A stretch of 64,000 bases of DNA from Antarctobacter albus (GTDB taxonomy: Bacteria > Pseudomonadota > Alphaproteobacteria > Rhodobacterales > Rhodobacteraceae): positions 1-64,000 of the forward strand of contig NZ_FMZI01000008.1 in assembly GCF_900101505.1 (NCBI RefSeq). The letters run 5' to 3'. Under the pieces are notes generated by a model. It saw only the letters and a list, made by a program, of their open reading frames with translations, made no database searches and was not told the DNA's origin. A program made the position numbers and the translations under genes. Below, in pieces: positions 14,700-24,108 of the stretch (its first letter is position 1; every line of letters begins with the position of its first letter).

Positions 14700-15431
14700 C
14701 TAGTAGGTGGCGCGGCCGCCGGACTGGTCGAAGACCGCCCCGGTGGTGAAGCTTGCCTCGGACGAGGCGAGCCAGCAGGCCATTGCCGCGATTTCGTCGA
14801 CGGTGCCGAAGCGGCCCATCGGGATCTTGCTTTCCATGTAGGCGATGAATTCATCCGTCATCTGGTCGAAGATCGCGGTGCGCACGGCGGCGGGGGCGAT
14901 GGCGTTGACGGTGATTTGGGTGTCGGCCAGTTCCTTGCCCAGCGATTTGGTCAGCCCGATGACAGCGGCCTTGGAGGCGGAATAGGCCGAGGCGTTGGGG
15001 TTGCCCTCTTTCCCTGCGACCGAGGCCATGTTGACGATCCGGCCAAAGCCCCCGGGCCGCATCAGCGCGGCGGCGGCGCGGTTGCAGTAGAACAGCCCAT
15101 GCGTGTTGAGTTCGAACACCTGTTTCCAGGCCTCGGTCGGGTATTCGATGACGGTGGTGTTGGGGCCGGTGATCCCGGCAGAGCAGACCAGCGTGTCCAG
15201 CCCGCCCATCGCGGTCTGGTCCTCTGCCATCGCGCGGGTGACGGCCTGTGGATCGGTGACGTCGATGGCGCGGGTGCGGATGTTGGCCTCGCCCTCGATC
15301 GAGTCGAGATTGTCGGCGGAAATGTCCCAGACGGTGACCGTGGCGCCCTCGGCGGCAAGGCGGCGCGAAATCGCCGCGCCGATGCCCGAGGCGCCGCCGG
15401 TCACCACCGCGTGGCGGTTTTCGAAGCGCAT
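14700..15431 (-). CDS. SDR-family oxidoreductase
   Basis: This 243-residue classical SDR has TGGASGIG (about 11-18), VWDIS ending strand two, a CSAGITG variant of NNAG, NMASVAGKEG with the catalytic Ser, and YSASK. GGGAGG lies about nine bases before ATG 15431. Replacement of NNAG by CSAG is common in some subfamilies and does not by itself indicate loss of function. The neighbouring SDR has only moderate similarity, so they are not a recent duplication. The 196-base gap upstream holds a nested palindromic repeat. Confidence 0.88.
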   Translation of the reverse strand: MRFENRHAVVTGGASGIGAAISRRLAAEGATVTVWDISADNLDSIEGEANIRTRAIDVTDPQAVTRAMAEDQTAMGGLDTLVCSAGITGPNTTVIEYPTEAWKQVFELNTHGLFYCNRAAAALMRPGGFGRIVNMASVAGKEGNPNASAYSASKAAVIGLTKSLGKELADTQITVNAIAPAAVRTAIFDQMTDEFIAYMESKIPMGRFGTVDEIAAMACWLASSEASFTTGAVFDQSGGRATY

Positions 15432-15497
15432 TGATGATCCTCCCTTTTGCCCGGCATGTTGGGGTGTCGCAGGGAGAAGGTCCAGAGGCTTGCGTGT

Positions 15498-15554
15498 GGT
15501 CGGCGGGGCGACTCTGTTTGCGGCTGGCGCCGCAAAGACGCCCGCCCGCCGACC
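15498..15554. repeat. nested palindromic repeat, copy 1
   Basis: An outer 10-bp stem (GGTCGGCGGG at 15498 with CCCGCCGACC ending 15554) encloses an inner perfect stem TTTGCGGC/GCCGCAAA (15517-15536). A related element with the same architecture and the shared edges CTGTTT and AAAGACGCCC lies at 24947-24999. It sits between the transporter ATPase gene and the SDR gene, both on the minus strand, and could end or stabilise transcripts. Confidence 0.65.
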
Positions 15555-15627
15555 CTTGGGGAAACGCTGTGCGTGTCAGGTCCTTCGAGGAGCAGGCTGG
15601 GCACCGGGAGCTGCCGTCGGTCGGGCG

Positions 15628-17268
15628 TCAGGGGACGAGATCTGGCAGCCGCGGGGCGGCATCGAGCAGCGTTCGGGTATAGGGATGATCCGGCGCGGAG
15701 AGGATCCTGTCGGTCGGCCCAGCCTCGACGATGCGGCCCTTTTGCATGACCATGACCCGGTCGGTGATCCCCCGCACAACCGAAAGATCGTGGCTGATGA
15801 AGAGATAGGCCAGCCCGTAACTGGCGCTGAGATCCGCGATCAGGTCGAGGATCTGCGCCCGCACGCGCACGTCGAGCGCCGAGACCGCCTCGTCGAAGAC
15901 GATCAGCTCGGGCCGGATGATGAGCGCGCGGGCGATGGCCAGGCGCTGGCGCTGGCCGCCGGAAAAGGCGTGGATATGTTTCTGCGCGTCATCGGGTGAG
16001 AGGCCGACAGCCGTGAGCGCCTCGGCGATGGCCTCGGCGCGCGCGGCGCCGCGCGGCGGGTCGGGCAGCAGGTGAAAGGGTTCCGAGATCAGCCGCGCGA
16101 CCCGGTGGCGGGGGTTGAAGCTGCCGTAGGGGTCCTGGAAGACCACCTGGACCTTGCGCCGGACCTGCGGGTTGGGGCGGTGATGCGTGAAGACCGGCGT
16201 GCCGTCGAGCGTGATCCCCCCGGCGGCGATGGGGGTCAGGCCCAGCAGGGCGCGGGTGAGGGTGGACTTGCCGCAGCCGGATTCCCCCACGAGGCCGACG
16301 CGTTCGCCGCGACCGATGGCAAAGCTGACATCGTCAACGGCGGTGAAGCGGGGGTGGGCGGCAAAGGGATGCGGACGGGGCAGCGGGTAGGTGCAGGTCA
16401 CGCCCTGCGCCTGCAGCAGGGCGCCGCTGTCGGGCCGGGGGGGCAGGTGCGGCTGGTGGCCCGAGGCCTCGAAGAGGGCGCGGGTATAGGGGTGGTCGCG
16501 TCTTGCGATGAGCTGCCCGGTGGGCGCGCTTTCGACGATGCGGCCCTTTTGCATGACGGCGATGCGATGGGCCATGCCGGCGACCACGGCGAGGTCATGG
16601 GTGATCATCATCAGCGCCATGCCCTCGGTTCGCGTGAGGTCCTGCAGCAACCCGAGGATCTGCGCCTGGGTGGTGACGTCGAGCGCGGTCGTGGGTTCGT
16701 CGGCGATCAGCAGCCGGGGGCGCAGCGCGATGGCCATCGCGATGACCACGCGCTGGCGCTGGCCGCCGGACAGCTCATGCGGGTAGCGCGAGAGCGGCAG
16801 GTCGAGGCCGCAGCGGTGCAGGGCCTCCCTTGCCCTTGCGCGCGCCTCGGCCCGCGGGGTGCGGGGGGCGTGTTGCAGGATGGTTTCCGAGACCTGCGCG
16901 CCGATGCTTTGCACCGGGTTGAGCGCGGTCATCGGTTCCTGGAAGACCATGCCGATGTCGCGGCCCCGGATGTCGCAGAGCCTGCGCTCCGGGAGCGACA
17001 GGAGATCGGTGCCGTCCAGCGTGATCCGCCCCGAGGCGACCGCGCCCTGCGGCAGGAGACCCATCGCCGCCAGCGCCGTCATGGACTTGCCGGAGCCGGA
17101 TTCGCCGGTCAGGGCGAGGATTTCACCGGGGGCGATCGTCAGCGATACGGAGTCGAGGATGCGCGTGCCCTGGATTTCGACGGTGAGGGCGTCGATGTCG
17201 AGAAGAGGGGGCTCTGCCCCCGGCCTGCGGCCTCCCCCGGGGGATTTTTGCCAAGAAGAAGCCCTCAT
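15628..17268 (-). CDS. fused oligopeptide-type ABC ATPase (DppD-DppF arrangement)
   Basis: The 546-residue product contains two complete ABC domains in one chain, as in GsiA/YejF. Domain 1 (about 22-270) has Walker [10 protein letters not shown], signature LSGGQRQR and Walker [13 protein letters not shown]. Domain 2 (about 290-545) has [18 protein letters not shown] and [12 protein letters not shown]. Each is followed by an HPYTR motif of the oligopeptide-transporter C-terminal extension. ATG 17268 overlaps the upstream permease stop in ATGA, which supports this start. A dispersed GC repeat is translated as residues about 4-21 ([10 protein letters not shown] then RRPGAEPP), a low-complexity leader not needed by the fold. 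Confidence 0.92.
   Translation of the reverse strand: MRASSWQKSPGGGRRPGAEPPLLDIDALTVEIQGTRILDSVSLTIAPGEILALTGESGSGKSMTALAAMGLLPQGAVASGRITLDGTDLLSLPERRLCDIRGRDIGMVFQEPMTALNPVQSIGAQVSETILQHAPRTPRAEARARAREALHRCGLDLPLSRYPHELSGGQRQRVVIAMAIALRPRLLIADEPTTALDVTTQAQILGLLQDLTRTEGMALMMITHDLAVVAGMAHRIAVMQKGRIVESAPTGQLIARRDHPYTRALFEASGHQPHLPPRPDSGALLQAQGVTCTYPLPRPHPFAAHPRFTAVDDVSFAIGRGERVGLVGESGCGKSTLTRALLGLTPIAAGGITLDGTPVFTHHRPNPQVRRKVQVVFQDPYGSFNPRHRVARLISEPFHLLPDPPRGAARAEAIAEALTAVGLSPDDAQKHIHAFSGGQRQRLAIARALIIRPELIVFDEAVSALDVRVRAQILDLIADLSASYGLAYLFISHDLSVVRGITDRVMVMQKGRIVEAGPTDRILSAPDHPYTRTLLDAAPRLPDLVP
17206..17260. repeat. dispersed GC palindromic repeat, copy 2 (inside a gene)
   Basis: GGGGGCTCTGCCCCC and GGCCTGCGGCC palindromes followed by CCCCCGGGGGATTTTTGCC form the reverse-orientation relative of the element at 6595-6657. 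Unlike that copy it lies in the first 60 bases of the ABC ATPase gene and is translated. Confidence 0.7.
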
Positions 17269-18080
17269 GTGCGCAGGACCTTCAGCCGCGGGTCCAGCGC
17301 GTCGCGCAGCCCGTCGCCCAGCAGGTTCAGGCCCAGCACCATGAAGACGATCGCGAGGCCCGGGATCACGGCGACATGCGGCGCCAGCGAGACCAGCGTC
17401 TGGGCATCGGCGAGCATCCGCCCCCAGGACGGCACGGGCGGCTGGGCGCCGAGGCCGACATAGCTGAGGCCGGCCTCTGCGAGGATGCCCAGGGAGAACT
17501 GGATGGTGCTTTGCACGATCAGCAGGTTGGCGATGTTGGGCAGGATGTGTTCGGCGCTGATCCGGAGCGTGGACTTGCCGGCGACGCGGGCGGCGAGGAT
17601 GAACTCGCGCGTCCAGAGCGACAGCGCCGCGCCGCGTGCGAGGCGGGCGAAGACGGGGATGTTGAAGATGCCGATGGCGAGGATGGCGTTGATGGCGCCG
17701 GGGCCGAAGACGGCGGTGATCAGGATGGCGATCACGAGGCTGGGAAAGGCGAAGATGAGGTCGGAGGTACGCGAGATGAGCTCGTCCAGCCAGCCGCCGC
17801 GGTAAGCGGCGGCGGTGAGGCCAAGGGGGACGCCGAGCGTCAGGCCGATGCCAACGGCGACCAGCGCCACGGCGATGGAGGTGCGCGCGCCGACCATCAG
17901 CATGCTGAGGATGTCGCGGCCGAAGTGATCGGTCCCCAGCAGGTGATCGCTGCCCGGCGGCAGGAGGCGACCGGGGATGTTCATGGCGGTGACGTCGTCC
18001 GGCGTCCAGGCAAAGGACAGGGCCGCGGCGCCCAGGAAGAGCGCGGTGAGCAAACCGCCGAGGATCAGGCTGCGGCTCAT
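17265..18080 (-). CDS. oligopeptide-type ABC permease (DppC-like)
   Basis: This 271-residue inner-membrane protein starts at ATG 18080, within an ATGA overlap with the DppB-like gene; the frame is open much further upstream but through other genes. A short N-terminal helix and LGTDHFGRDILSMLMVGART are hallmarks of the DppC/OppC subfamily, followed by five more helices. The EAA-type loop that docks on the ATPases is ARVAGKSTLRISAEHILPNI-like (about 160-180). The end GLRDALDPRLK is typical. It pairs with the next gene to form the channel of the importer. Confidence 0.92.
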   Translation of the reverse strand: MSRSLILGGLLTALFLGAAALSFAWTPDDVTAMNIPGRLLPPGSDHLLGTDHFGRDILSMLMVGARTSIAVALVAVGIGLTLGVPLGLTAAAYRGGWLDELISRTSDLIFAFPSLVIAILITAVFGPGAINAILAIGIFNIPVFARLARGAALSLWTREFILAARVAGKSTLRISAEHILPNIANLLIVQSTIQFSLGILAEAGLSYVGLGAQPPVPSWGRMLADAQTLVSLAPHVAVIPGLAIVFMVLGLNLLGDGLRDALDPRLKVLRT

Positions 18081-19018
18081 GTCCGGCGCAGCCTGGGGTC
18101 GGCCAGCGCATAGGCGAGGTCGGTGAGGAAGTTCACGAGGATCACGGCGAAGACCAGCAGCATGACCGTGCTTTCCACCACGATCAGGTCCCGTTGCGAG
18201 ATGGCCTGGAAGATCAGCCGCCCGAGGCCGGGCAGGTAGAAGACCTGTTCGATGATGATGCCCCCGGCGATGAGAAAGGAGAATTGTAGCCCGATGATTG
18301 TCAGCACCGGGATCAGCGCGTTGCGCACCCCGTGCCGCCAGAGCGTCTGGGTGCGGGTCAGCCCTTTGGCGCGGGCGGTTCGGATATAGTCCTCTCCCAG
18401 CGCGTCGATGAGCGAGGAGCGCAGGACGCGGGCGAGGATGGCGGCCTGCGGCAGGGCCAGCGCCACGGCGGGCAGGGTCAGGGCACGGAGGGCCAGTAGC
18501 GGGTCCTGCCAGCCGGGAAAGCCGCCGGAGGGGAAGATCCGCCAGGAGATGGCAAAGCCCAGCACCAGCAACATGGCGAACCAGAAGTTGGGGATCGCGA
18601 CGCCCAGTTGCGAGAAGGCCATGACGCCCAGGTCCGGTGCGCGGCCTCGCGTGGCGGCGGCGATCAGCCCCGCCGGGAAGGCCAGCAGCACCGCCAGCGT
18701 CAGCGCGAAAAGCGCCAGCGGCAGCGAGATCCAGAGCCTTTCGCCGATGATCTCTGCCACCGGCGCGCGGTAGGTGTAGGAGGTGCCGAAATCGCCGGTC
18801 AGCATGCCGGTCGTCCAGGCGAGGTAGCGTTGCCATTTCGGCAGGTCGAGGCCCAGCTCCTGGCGCAGGGCGGCCAGGGTTTCGGGCTGGGCGTTGATGC
18901 CCAGCATGTAGCTGGCCGGATCGCCCGGGGCCACCTCGACCACCAGGAAGATCACCGCCGAGGCGACGGCAAGGCTGAGAACCAGCGAGATCAGGCGTCG
19001 GGTGAGATAGGCCAGCAT
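18077..19018 (-). CDS. oligopeptide-type ABC permease (DppB-like)
   Basis: This 313-residue six-helix inner-membrane protein begins MLAYLTRRLISLVLSLAVAS, with the APGDPASYMLG motif after the first helix and a periplasmic region with LGLDLPKWQRYLAWTTGML, typical of DppB/GsiC. The EAA loop is DYIRTARAKGLTRTQTLWRH. It is the first permease gene of the block and is followed without a gap by the DppC-like gene and the fused ATPase gene. The binding protein gene lies upstream on the same strand at 21622-23091, separated by three other genes. Confidence 0.93.
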   Translation of the reverse strand: MLAYLTRRLISLVLSLAVASAVIFLVVEVAPGDPASYMLGINAQPETLAALRQELGLDLPKWQRYLAWTTGMLTGDFGTSYTYRAPVAEIIGERLWISLPLALFALTLAVLLAFPAGLIAAATRGRAPDLGVMAFSQLGVAIPNFWFAMLLVLGFAISWRIFPSGGFPGWQDPLLALRALTLPAVALALPQAAILARVLRSSLIDALGEDYIRTARAKGLTRTQTLWRHGVRNALIPVLTIIGLQFSFLIAGGIIIEQVFYLPGLGRLIFQAISQRDLIVVESTVMLLVFAVILVNFLTDLAYALADPRLRRT

Positions 19019-19069
19019 GCGGGCACCGTATGGGCGGCCCGGGGCGGCGTCCAGAGGGTTGAGGGCCGC

Positions 19070-19954
19070 CTAGTCCAGCGAGGACAGGAAGGTCTGCAGC
19101 GCCTCTGTCGTCTCGGCCGGGGACTGGTCGATGAAGAAATGCCCGCCGGGGATCGTGCGGGCGGCCACGTTCTCCAGCCGGGTGGCCCATGTGGCGGGCA
19201 CGTCGTAGGCCCGCGCCATTGCCCCCTCGGCGCCATAGAGCACCAGCGCCGGGCAGGTCACGCGGCGGTCGAGGTCCTCGGCGTCGTCGTGCAGGTCGAT
19301 CTCGATCGCGGCACGGTAGTCGTCGTTCATGGCGCGGCGGCACTGCGGATCGGCCCAGGCGGTGCGATAGGCGTCCAGCTGGGCAGGAGCGAAATCCGAC
19401 AGGTCGGCCTTGCCGAAGCCCAGCAGGCAGCGGGTGTAGAATCCTTCGGGGTCGGCGGCGATCATGGTTTCCGGAAAGGGCTCTGGCTGGGCCAGGAAGA
19501 ACCAGTGGTAATAGCCCTTGGCGACCTCGTGCGTCAGTTCGGTCAGCAAATGGTGGGTGGGTACGATGTCCATGACCGTCAGCGAGCGCACCGCCCCGGG
19601 CGCGTCGAGCGCGAGGCGATGCGCGGTGCGTGCGCCGCGATCGTGCCCGACCAAGTGAAAGCTCTCATGGCCGAGGTGGCGCATCAGGGCCAGCTGGTCG
19701 CGCGCCATGTTGCGAAAGCTGTAGCTGGCGACGCCTGCGGGCTTGTCGCTTTCGCCGTAGCCGCGCAGATCGGGGCAGATGACGGTGAAATCGCAGGCGA
19801 GGGCGGGGGCGACTTCGGCCCACATGGCGCGGGTCTGGGGAAACCCGTGCAGCATCAGCAGCGGTGGTCCGCTGCCGCCGCGTTCATAGGCGATTCGCGT
19901 GCCGTCAAGCGCGGCGCTGTCTGCGGTGAAACCGGGGATGTCGTTGCGGAGCAT
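19070..19954 (-). CDS. haloacetate-dehalogenase-like alpha/beta hydrolase
   Basis: The 294-residue product has an alpha/beta hydrolase fold with an aspartate nucleophile instead of serine: GHDRGARTAHR carries D105, with R106 and R109 in the places that bind the substrate carboxylate in fluoroacetate dehalogenase. HGFPQT (oxyanion region), the second acid in VMDIVPT (D129), YHWFFLAQP (H150 and W151, halide-binding positions) and GGHFFIDQ (catalytic His near 275) complete the active site. Known members hydrolyse fluoro- or chloroacetate to glycolate. Its place between transporter genes suggests a role in using an imported substrate. Epoxide hydrolase is the main alternative, but the HDRGAR motif favours dehalogenase. 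Confidence 0.8.
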   Translation of the reverse strand: MLRNDIPGFTADSAALDGTRIAYERGGSGPPLLMLHGFPQTRAMWAEVAPALACDFTVICPDLRGYGESDKPAGVASYSFRNMARDQLALMRHLGHESFHLVGHDRGARTAHRLALDAPGAVRSLTVMDIVPTHHLLTELTHEVAKGYYHWFFLAQPEPFPETMIAADPEGFYTRCLLGFGKADLSDFAPAQLDAYRTAWADPQCRRAMNDDYRAAIEIDLHDDAEDLDRRVTCPALVLYGAEGAMARAYDVPATWATRLENVAARTIPGGHFFIDQSPAETTEALQTFLSSLD

Positions 19955-19959
19955 GGCGC

Positions 19960-21354
19960 CTAGCCCCCGGTCACGCAGAGGATCTCTGCCCGGCCGGGGA
20001 TCAGCAGGCAGGTGTTGTCGTCGCCATAGGGTTCGGCCAGCGCGCCGTCGACACGGTAGATGTCCAGCCCGTCCTCGTAGACCTGGTGCACCGCGATCTC
20101 GACCCGGGTGGGGGCGCCGCCGGGCCAGTAGAGCCGGTGCAGGCTGGTGTCGCGGTCGGGGTTGTCGACCAGGTCGACGGCCTGGGTGCAGGGTGCGTTC
20201 CGCAGCACGGCGCCCGAGGTGTCGCGCAGCGTGCAGCGGGCGCTGCGCAGGGCGTCTGCCTGCAGCCCGCTGGTGCTGATCGCCTTGATCTCGCTCACCG
20301 GGTGATAGCGGGCGTAGGGGGGCAGGGTGACAAAGATGTCATCCTCGCAGTCGCCGACGGTGATGCGATAGTTGCTGTCATAGCCGCAGACCTCGACCCG
20401 GTCCCCGTCGATGCGGACCCGGCATTCCATCGGCAGGGCGCTGTAGCGAAAGCCGTAGACGGTGTCCTGGCCATCGGCGGCGTCGTAGTCCCACAGGATG
20501 CGGTCCGTGTCCGTGTCGGGCAGCGGCGCGAGGTCGAAGACGGTTTCCGACATGACCTTGACGCTGCCGCCGCCGTGGCCGTCGTAGATTCGGCTGGGCT
20601 GGCGGAAGCCGCGCAGCAGGCCGGTTTCGCAGGCCATCTGCCGTTGCACGGCCAGTTGCGGCAGGGGGCCGTCCAGCCCTTCCAGCCCGATGTCCCAGAT
20701 CAGCGCCTGTTCGATGGTGCGCAGGTGGAACAGCTCGGTTCCCGGCGTGGCCAACAGGTTGCCGATCAGGTCCGGGTGCATCATGGCGCCGGCCTCGAAG
20801 ACGCGCGGGGAATTGGCCAGTTCGACAAGGCTCAGGATGCTTTCGATGCCCAGCGTGTAGGCGCGCTTGATCTGGTCCGAGCTGTATTGCCCGCCGTCGT
20901 CGATGGTGATGGAAGGGCTGTGAAAGGCCAGGTCGCCGCCGACATGCAGGATGCGGTTTTCCTCGATCGAGGTGGGGCCGGCGTGTTTGTTGCCCATCAT
21001 GAAGATGATCGCGCAGATGGAATAGCAGCGCGCGCCGTCGCCGATCCGCGTCTGGACGCCCTGGTCATAGACGAACCGGGCGACTTTTATGCCCTCGGTC
21101 AGGCTGCCGCCCTCGCTGTTCAGGCAGAGCACGGGGTCGATGTCGAACCCCGCGGCGAGCCAGCTGTATTCCTCGCCGCGAAACTCCACGAGGGTTTCGT
21201 ACTCGCCGCCGGTGATCTGCCCGTCGAGGGTGAAGGTGCAGGGTGTGCTGCCCACGGCGACCGTGGCGGCACGGGCGGCGGGGGACAGGGAGATGGCCAG
21301 CAGGGCAAGGGCCAAAAGGGCCGTGAGGCGGAGGAAATGGCGGGTGGCGGGCAT
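19960..21354 (-). CDS. secreted ClpP-fold (serine protease-like) protein
   Basis: The product is 464 residues from ATG 21354; a TTG at 21360 would add two. A signal peptide (about 1-29, ending AARA) is followed by a ClpP/crotonase-like domain: LNSEGGSLTEGIKVARFVYD provides the oxyanion loop, ARCYSICAIIFMMG places the likely nucleophile at S112, and FHSPS supplies a candidate His (H145). This pattern recurs in periplasmic ClpP-like proteins of alphaproteobacteria with unknown targets. The C-terminal 230 residues, with several cysteines (for instance VEVCGYDSN and VGDCEDD), form a separate domain that I do not recognise. It is downstream of the binding-protein gene and upstream of the hydrolase on the same strand. 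Confidence 0.75.
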   Translation of the reverse strand: MPATRHFLRLTALLALALLAISLSPAARAATVAVGSTPCTFTLDGQITGGEYETLVEFRGEEYSWLAAGFDIDPVLCLNSEGGSLTEGIKVARFVYDQGVQTRIGDGARCYSICAIIFMMGNKHAGPTSIEENRILHVGGDLAFHSPSITIDDGGQYSSDQIKRAYTLGIESILSLVELANSPRVFEAGAMMHPDLIGNLLATPGTELFHLRTIEQALIWDIGLEGLDGPLPQLAVQRQMACETGLLRGFRQPSRIYDGHGGGSVKVMSETVFDLAPLPDTDTDRILWDYDAADGQDTVYGFRYSALPMECRVRIDGDRVEVCGYDSNYRITVGDCEDDIFVTLPPYARYHPVSEIKAISTSGLQADALRSARCTLRDTSGAVLRNAPCTQAVDLVDNPDRDTSLHRLYWPGGAPTRVEIAVHQVYEDGLDIYRVDGALAEPYGDDNTCLLIPGRAEILCVTGG

Positions 21355-21432
21355 TGGCAATGGGTCCGGATGCAGGGAAATCGGTTCAGCCTAACATGCG
21401 GCACGGCGGGCTGCGAACCAGGCTGTTGCAGA

Positions 21433-21528
21433 TCAGTCGCGGTAGGTCGGTCCGCGATCCGGCGTGATCGTTGTGGCAAACGCGGGTTGGGCAAGCAGGA
21501 GCAGGCAGAGAAACCTGAAAATCGGCAT
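21433..21528 (-). CDS. 31-residue ORF with signal peptide
   Basis: On the minus strand ATG 21528 opens a short frame encoding MPIFRFLCLLLLAQPAFA followed by TTITPDRGPTYRD and TGA. The first 18 residues form a near-ideal signal peptide with an AFA cleavage site, leaving a 13-residue mature peptide. There is no strong ribosome site, only weak purines upstream. It could be a real tiny secreted peptide or the eroded start of a former exported protein. It lies in the 267-base gap between the ClpP-like gene and the binding-protein gene, both on this strand. Confidence 0.4.
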   Translation of the reverse strand: MPIFRFLCLLLLAQPAFATTITPDRGPTYRD

Positions 21529-21621
21529 CGGGGAAATCCATCGTCGGAAAGGCCGGAACCTTGCCGTTTCACGATGCCCCGAAGGCGCGCGCCCTGTCCA
21601 CCGTCAAGGCGCGCCCCGGGG

Positions 21622-23091
21622 TCACTGCGTCCAGCGCACCTGCGCCAGTGGGTTGGCCTGGGTCGGCTGGTTGGTCCACAGGCCTTCGATCCGGGCATCG
21701 GCCACGGTGGGGAAGGCCAGCTGGAACAGAAAACCGTTGACGTAGTCCCGGGCGATCAGCGTCTGCGCCTCGGCCAGCATGTCTGACCGTGCCGACGGGT
21801 CGGTGGTGGCGTTCAGCGTCGTCATCAGGGCCTGGAACTCTTCGCTGTCATACTGGAAGTAATAGTCGGGCCGGGCGTAGATGCCGATGTCGAGCGGTTC
21901 GGTATGGCTGACGATGGTCAGTCCGAAGCCCTTGCCCTTGAACACTTCCTCCAGCCATTGCGCCCATTCCAGGTTGGTGATCTCGGCCTCGATCCCGACA
22001 TTGCGCAGCTGCGCGGCGATGATCTCTCCGCCGCGGCGCGCGTAGGAGGGCGGCGGCAGTTTCAGCGTGGTCTTGAACCCCTCGGCATAGCCCGCGTCCA
22101 CCAGCAACATGCGCGCGCGGTCGGGGTCGTGCGGCGACAGGCCGGTGAGGTCGACATAGTCGGGGTTGTGCGGCGCGAAATGCGTGCCGATGGGCGTGCC
22201 CAGGCCGAACATGGCGCCGTCAATGATCGCCTGCCGGTCGATGGCATGGGCCACCGCCTCGCGCACCTTCGGATTGTCGAAGGGCGGCTGCTTGTTGTTC
22301 ATTGCCAGGATGGTTTCGCCCTCGGACGAGCCCAGCAGGACCTGGAAGCGCGGGTCGGCCTGGAACTGGGGCAGGTTCTCGGGCGCGGGGTAGCCGGAAA
22401 ACACGTCGATGTCCTGCGCCATCATGGCGGCGAAGGCAGCGGTCGGGTCCGAGATGAACTTGAACGTGGCCTCTGTCAGATAGGGGGCATCCCCCCAGTA
22501 GTCGGCATTCTGGACCAGGCGCACGCTGTCGCCCTTGCGCCATTCCGCGAACTTGAACGGGCCGGTGCCGATGGGGGTTTGCTGGATGTCCTCGATGCTT
22601 TCGGGGGCCACCATGACCGCGTCGCCCCAGGCCAGGTTGAACAGCAGGTTGCCGTTGGGCGCGTTCAGCGACAGCTCGACCGTCGCCGGGTCGATCACCG
22701 TGACCTGGGCAATGTCGGAGAACAGGGCCTTTTGCGCATTGGTGCTGTCCTCGGCCCGGGCGCGGTCGAGGCTGAACTTGACGTCCTCGGCGTCAAAGGT
22801 GGTGCCGTCGTGAAAGACGACACCCTCGGCGAGGTGGAAGGTATAGGTCAGCCCGTCGTCCGAAATCTCCCATGAGCGGGCCAGCGCCGGCACGATGGCG
22901 CCATCGCCGGTGAACCGGGTCAGACCTTCGAAGACATTGGAATAGAGCACGCTGTCGATCGCCCCGGCCGCGGCAGAGGTCGGGTCAAGGTGCGGCGGTT
23001 CCAGCTGGATCGCGATGGTCAGGTCGGTCTGCTGGGCGAGCGCCGCGGTCCCGCCCAGAAGGGCGGCGGCGAGGGTGAGGCGGAAGGTCAT
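21622..23091 (-). CDS. oligopeptide-type ABC substrate-binding protein (family 5)
   Basis: This 489-residue periplasmic protein starts at ATG 23091, with AGGGGAA upstream, although the frame runs on to 24072. The signal peptide is about 1-19 (ending AALAQ). The family 5 signature appears early ([20 protein letters not shown], then EGLTRF), and [20 protein letters not shown] with a [20 protein letters not shown] stretch is diagnostic. It should feed the DppBC-like channel encoded downstream. The ligand may be a dipeptide, but family 5 proteins also bind sugars, nickel complexes or opines, and the neighbouring dehalogenase-like and SDR genes point to a small organic compound. It is the likely first gene of the operon. 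Confidence 0.9.
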   Translation of the reverse strand: MTFRLTLAAALLGGTAALAQQTDLTIAIQLEPPHLDPTSAAAGAIDSVLYSNVFEGLTRFTGDGAIVPALARSWEISDDGLTYTFHLAEGVVFHDGTTFDAEDVKFSLDRARAEDSTNAQKALFSDIAQVTVIDPATVELSLNAPNGNLLFNLAWGDAVMVAPESIEDIQQTPIGTGPFKFAEWRKGDSVRLVQNADYWGDAPYLTEATFKFISDPTAAFAAMMAQDIDVFSGYPAPENLPQFQADPRFQVLLGSSEGETILAMNNKQPPFDNPKVREAVAHAIDRQAIIDGAMFGLGTPIGTHFAPHNPDYVDLTGLSPHDPDRARMLLVDAGYAEGFKTTLKLPPPSYARRGGEIIAAQLRNVGIEAEITNLEWAQWLEEVFKGKGFGLTIVSHTEPLDIGIYARPDYYFQYDSEEFQALMTTLNATTDPSARSDMLAEAQTLIARDYVNGFLFQLAFPTVADARIEGLWTNQPTQANPLAQVRWTQ

Positions 23092-23200
23092 GTCGTTTCC
23101 CCTGTTGCTTTGGACCCGAGTGTTGCGCTTTGCCGGGCGCGGTTCAAGCACGGGCTGCAAATGGCCTCTGGTTCTGCGTTGCAGCAAATGATAGGTGGGT

Positions 23201-23217
23201 GCGCAACTTTGTTGCGC
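23201..23217. promoter_or_regulatory. perfect inverted repeat in the divergent dpp/panB region
   Basis: GCGCAAC-TTT-GTTGCGC lies 58 bases before panB and 110 bases before the binding-protein gene on the other strand. It could be an operator for either unit or a leader hairpin. No T-run follows, so termination is unlikely. Confidence 0.4.
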
Positions 23218-23274
23218 GAGGGGCGCCGGGCCTTGCCCGGTCCTTGCGCCACGCTCAGGGAGGAGGCCCAGGCG

Positions 23275-24108
23275 ATGAGTGCAACCGCGAAGAAGAAAGC
23301 GCCGATGGCGGAGGATATCCGCGCCCGCAAAGGCGGCGAACCGCTGGTCAGCCTGACGGCCTATACCACGCCGATGGCGCAGATGATGGACGCGCATTGC
23401 GATTTCGTGCTGGTGGGCGACAGCGTCGGCATGGTGCTGCACGGGCTGCCCTCGACCCTGGGCGTGACGATGGAGATGATGATCCTGCACGGCCAGGCGG
23501 TGGCGCGGGGCCTGTCGAGCGCCATGATGGTGATCGACATGCCCTTTGGATCCTACGAGGAAAGCCCCCAGCAGGCGTTCCGCAACGCCGCGCGGCTGAT
23601 GGCCGAAACCGGCGCGGGCGCGGTCAAGCTGGAAGGCGGGGTCGAGATGGCGCCGACAATTGCCTTCCTGGTGAAACGGGGCATCCCGGTCATGGCCCAC
23701 GTCGGGCTGACGCCGCAGTCGATCAACACGCTGGGCGGCTACAAGGTGCAGGGGCGCGGCACAGCGGGCGAGGCCCTGATGGCCGACGCGCGTGCGGTGG
23801 CCGAGGCGGGGGCCTTTTCGGTGGTTTTGGAAAAGGTGCCGGCCTCGCTGGCCGATGCGGTGACGCAGGCGGTGCCGATCCCGACCATCGGCATCGGTGC
23901 GGGCGCCGGCTGTGACGGGCAGATCCTCGTGGTGGACGACATGCTGGGGCTGTTCACGGCCTTCAAGGCGAAATTCGTGAAACGCTATGCGACCCTGGGC
24001 GCGGACGGCGAGGCGGCGATTGCCGACTATGCGCGCGAGGTGCGCGCGCGGAGCTTCCCCGCGCCGGAACATGTCTTTGGCGACGACGCGCCGGAGGGCA
24101 AGGCATGA
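23275..24108 (+). CDS. panB: 3-methyl-2-oxobutanoate hydroxymethyltransferase
   Basis: The enzyme transfers a hydroxymethyl group from 5,10-methylenetetrahydrofolate to ketoisovalerate to give ketopantoate, the first committed step of pantothenate synthesis. ATG 23275 has AGGAGG about nine bases upstream. The 277-residue protein shows the PanB barrel motifs: [30 protein letters not shown] (metal-binding Asp), [32 protein letters not shown] and [20 protein letters not shown]. The sequence is full length. It overlaps panC by four bases, giving a panBC operon. Confidence 0.97.
   Translation: MSATAKKKAPMAEDIRARKGGEPLVSLTAYTTPMAQMMDAHCDFVLVGDSVGMVLHGLPSTLGVTMEMMILHGQAVARGLSSAMMVIDMPFGSYEESPQQAFRNAARLMAETGAGAVKLEGGVEMAPTIAFLVKRGIPVMAHVGLTPQSINTLGGYKVQGRGTAGEALMADARAVAEAGAFSVVLEKVPASLADAVTQAVPIPTIGIGAGAGCDGQILVVDDMLGLFTAFKAKFVKRYATLGADGEAAIADYAREVRARSFPAPEHVFGDDAPEGKA

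Noticed and set aside
15628-18111. 827-residue frame joining the ABC ATPase to upstream sequence
   Set aside because: The upstream part is the out-of-frame reading of the DppC-like permease; the ATGA overlap at 17265-17268 gives the real start.
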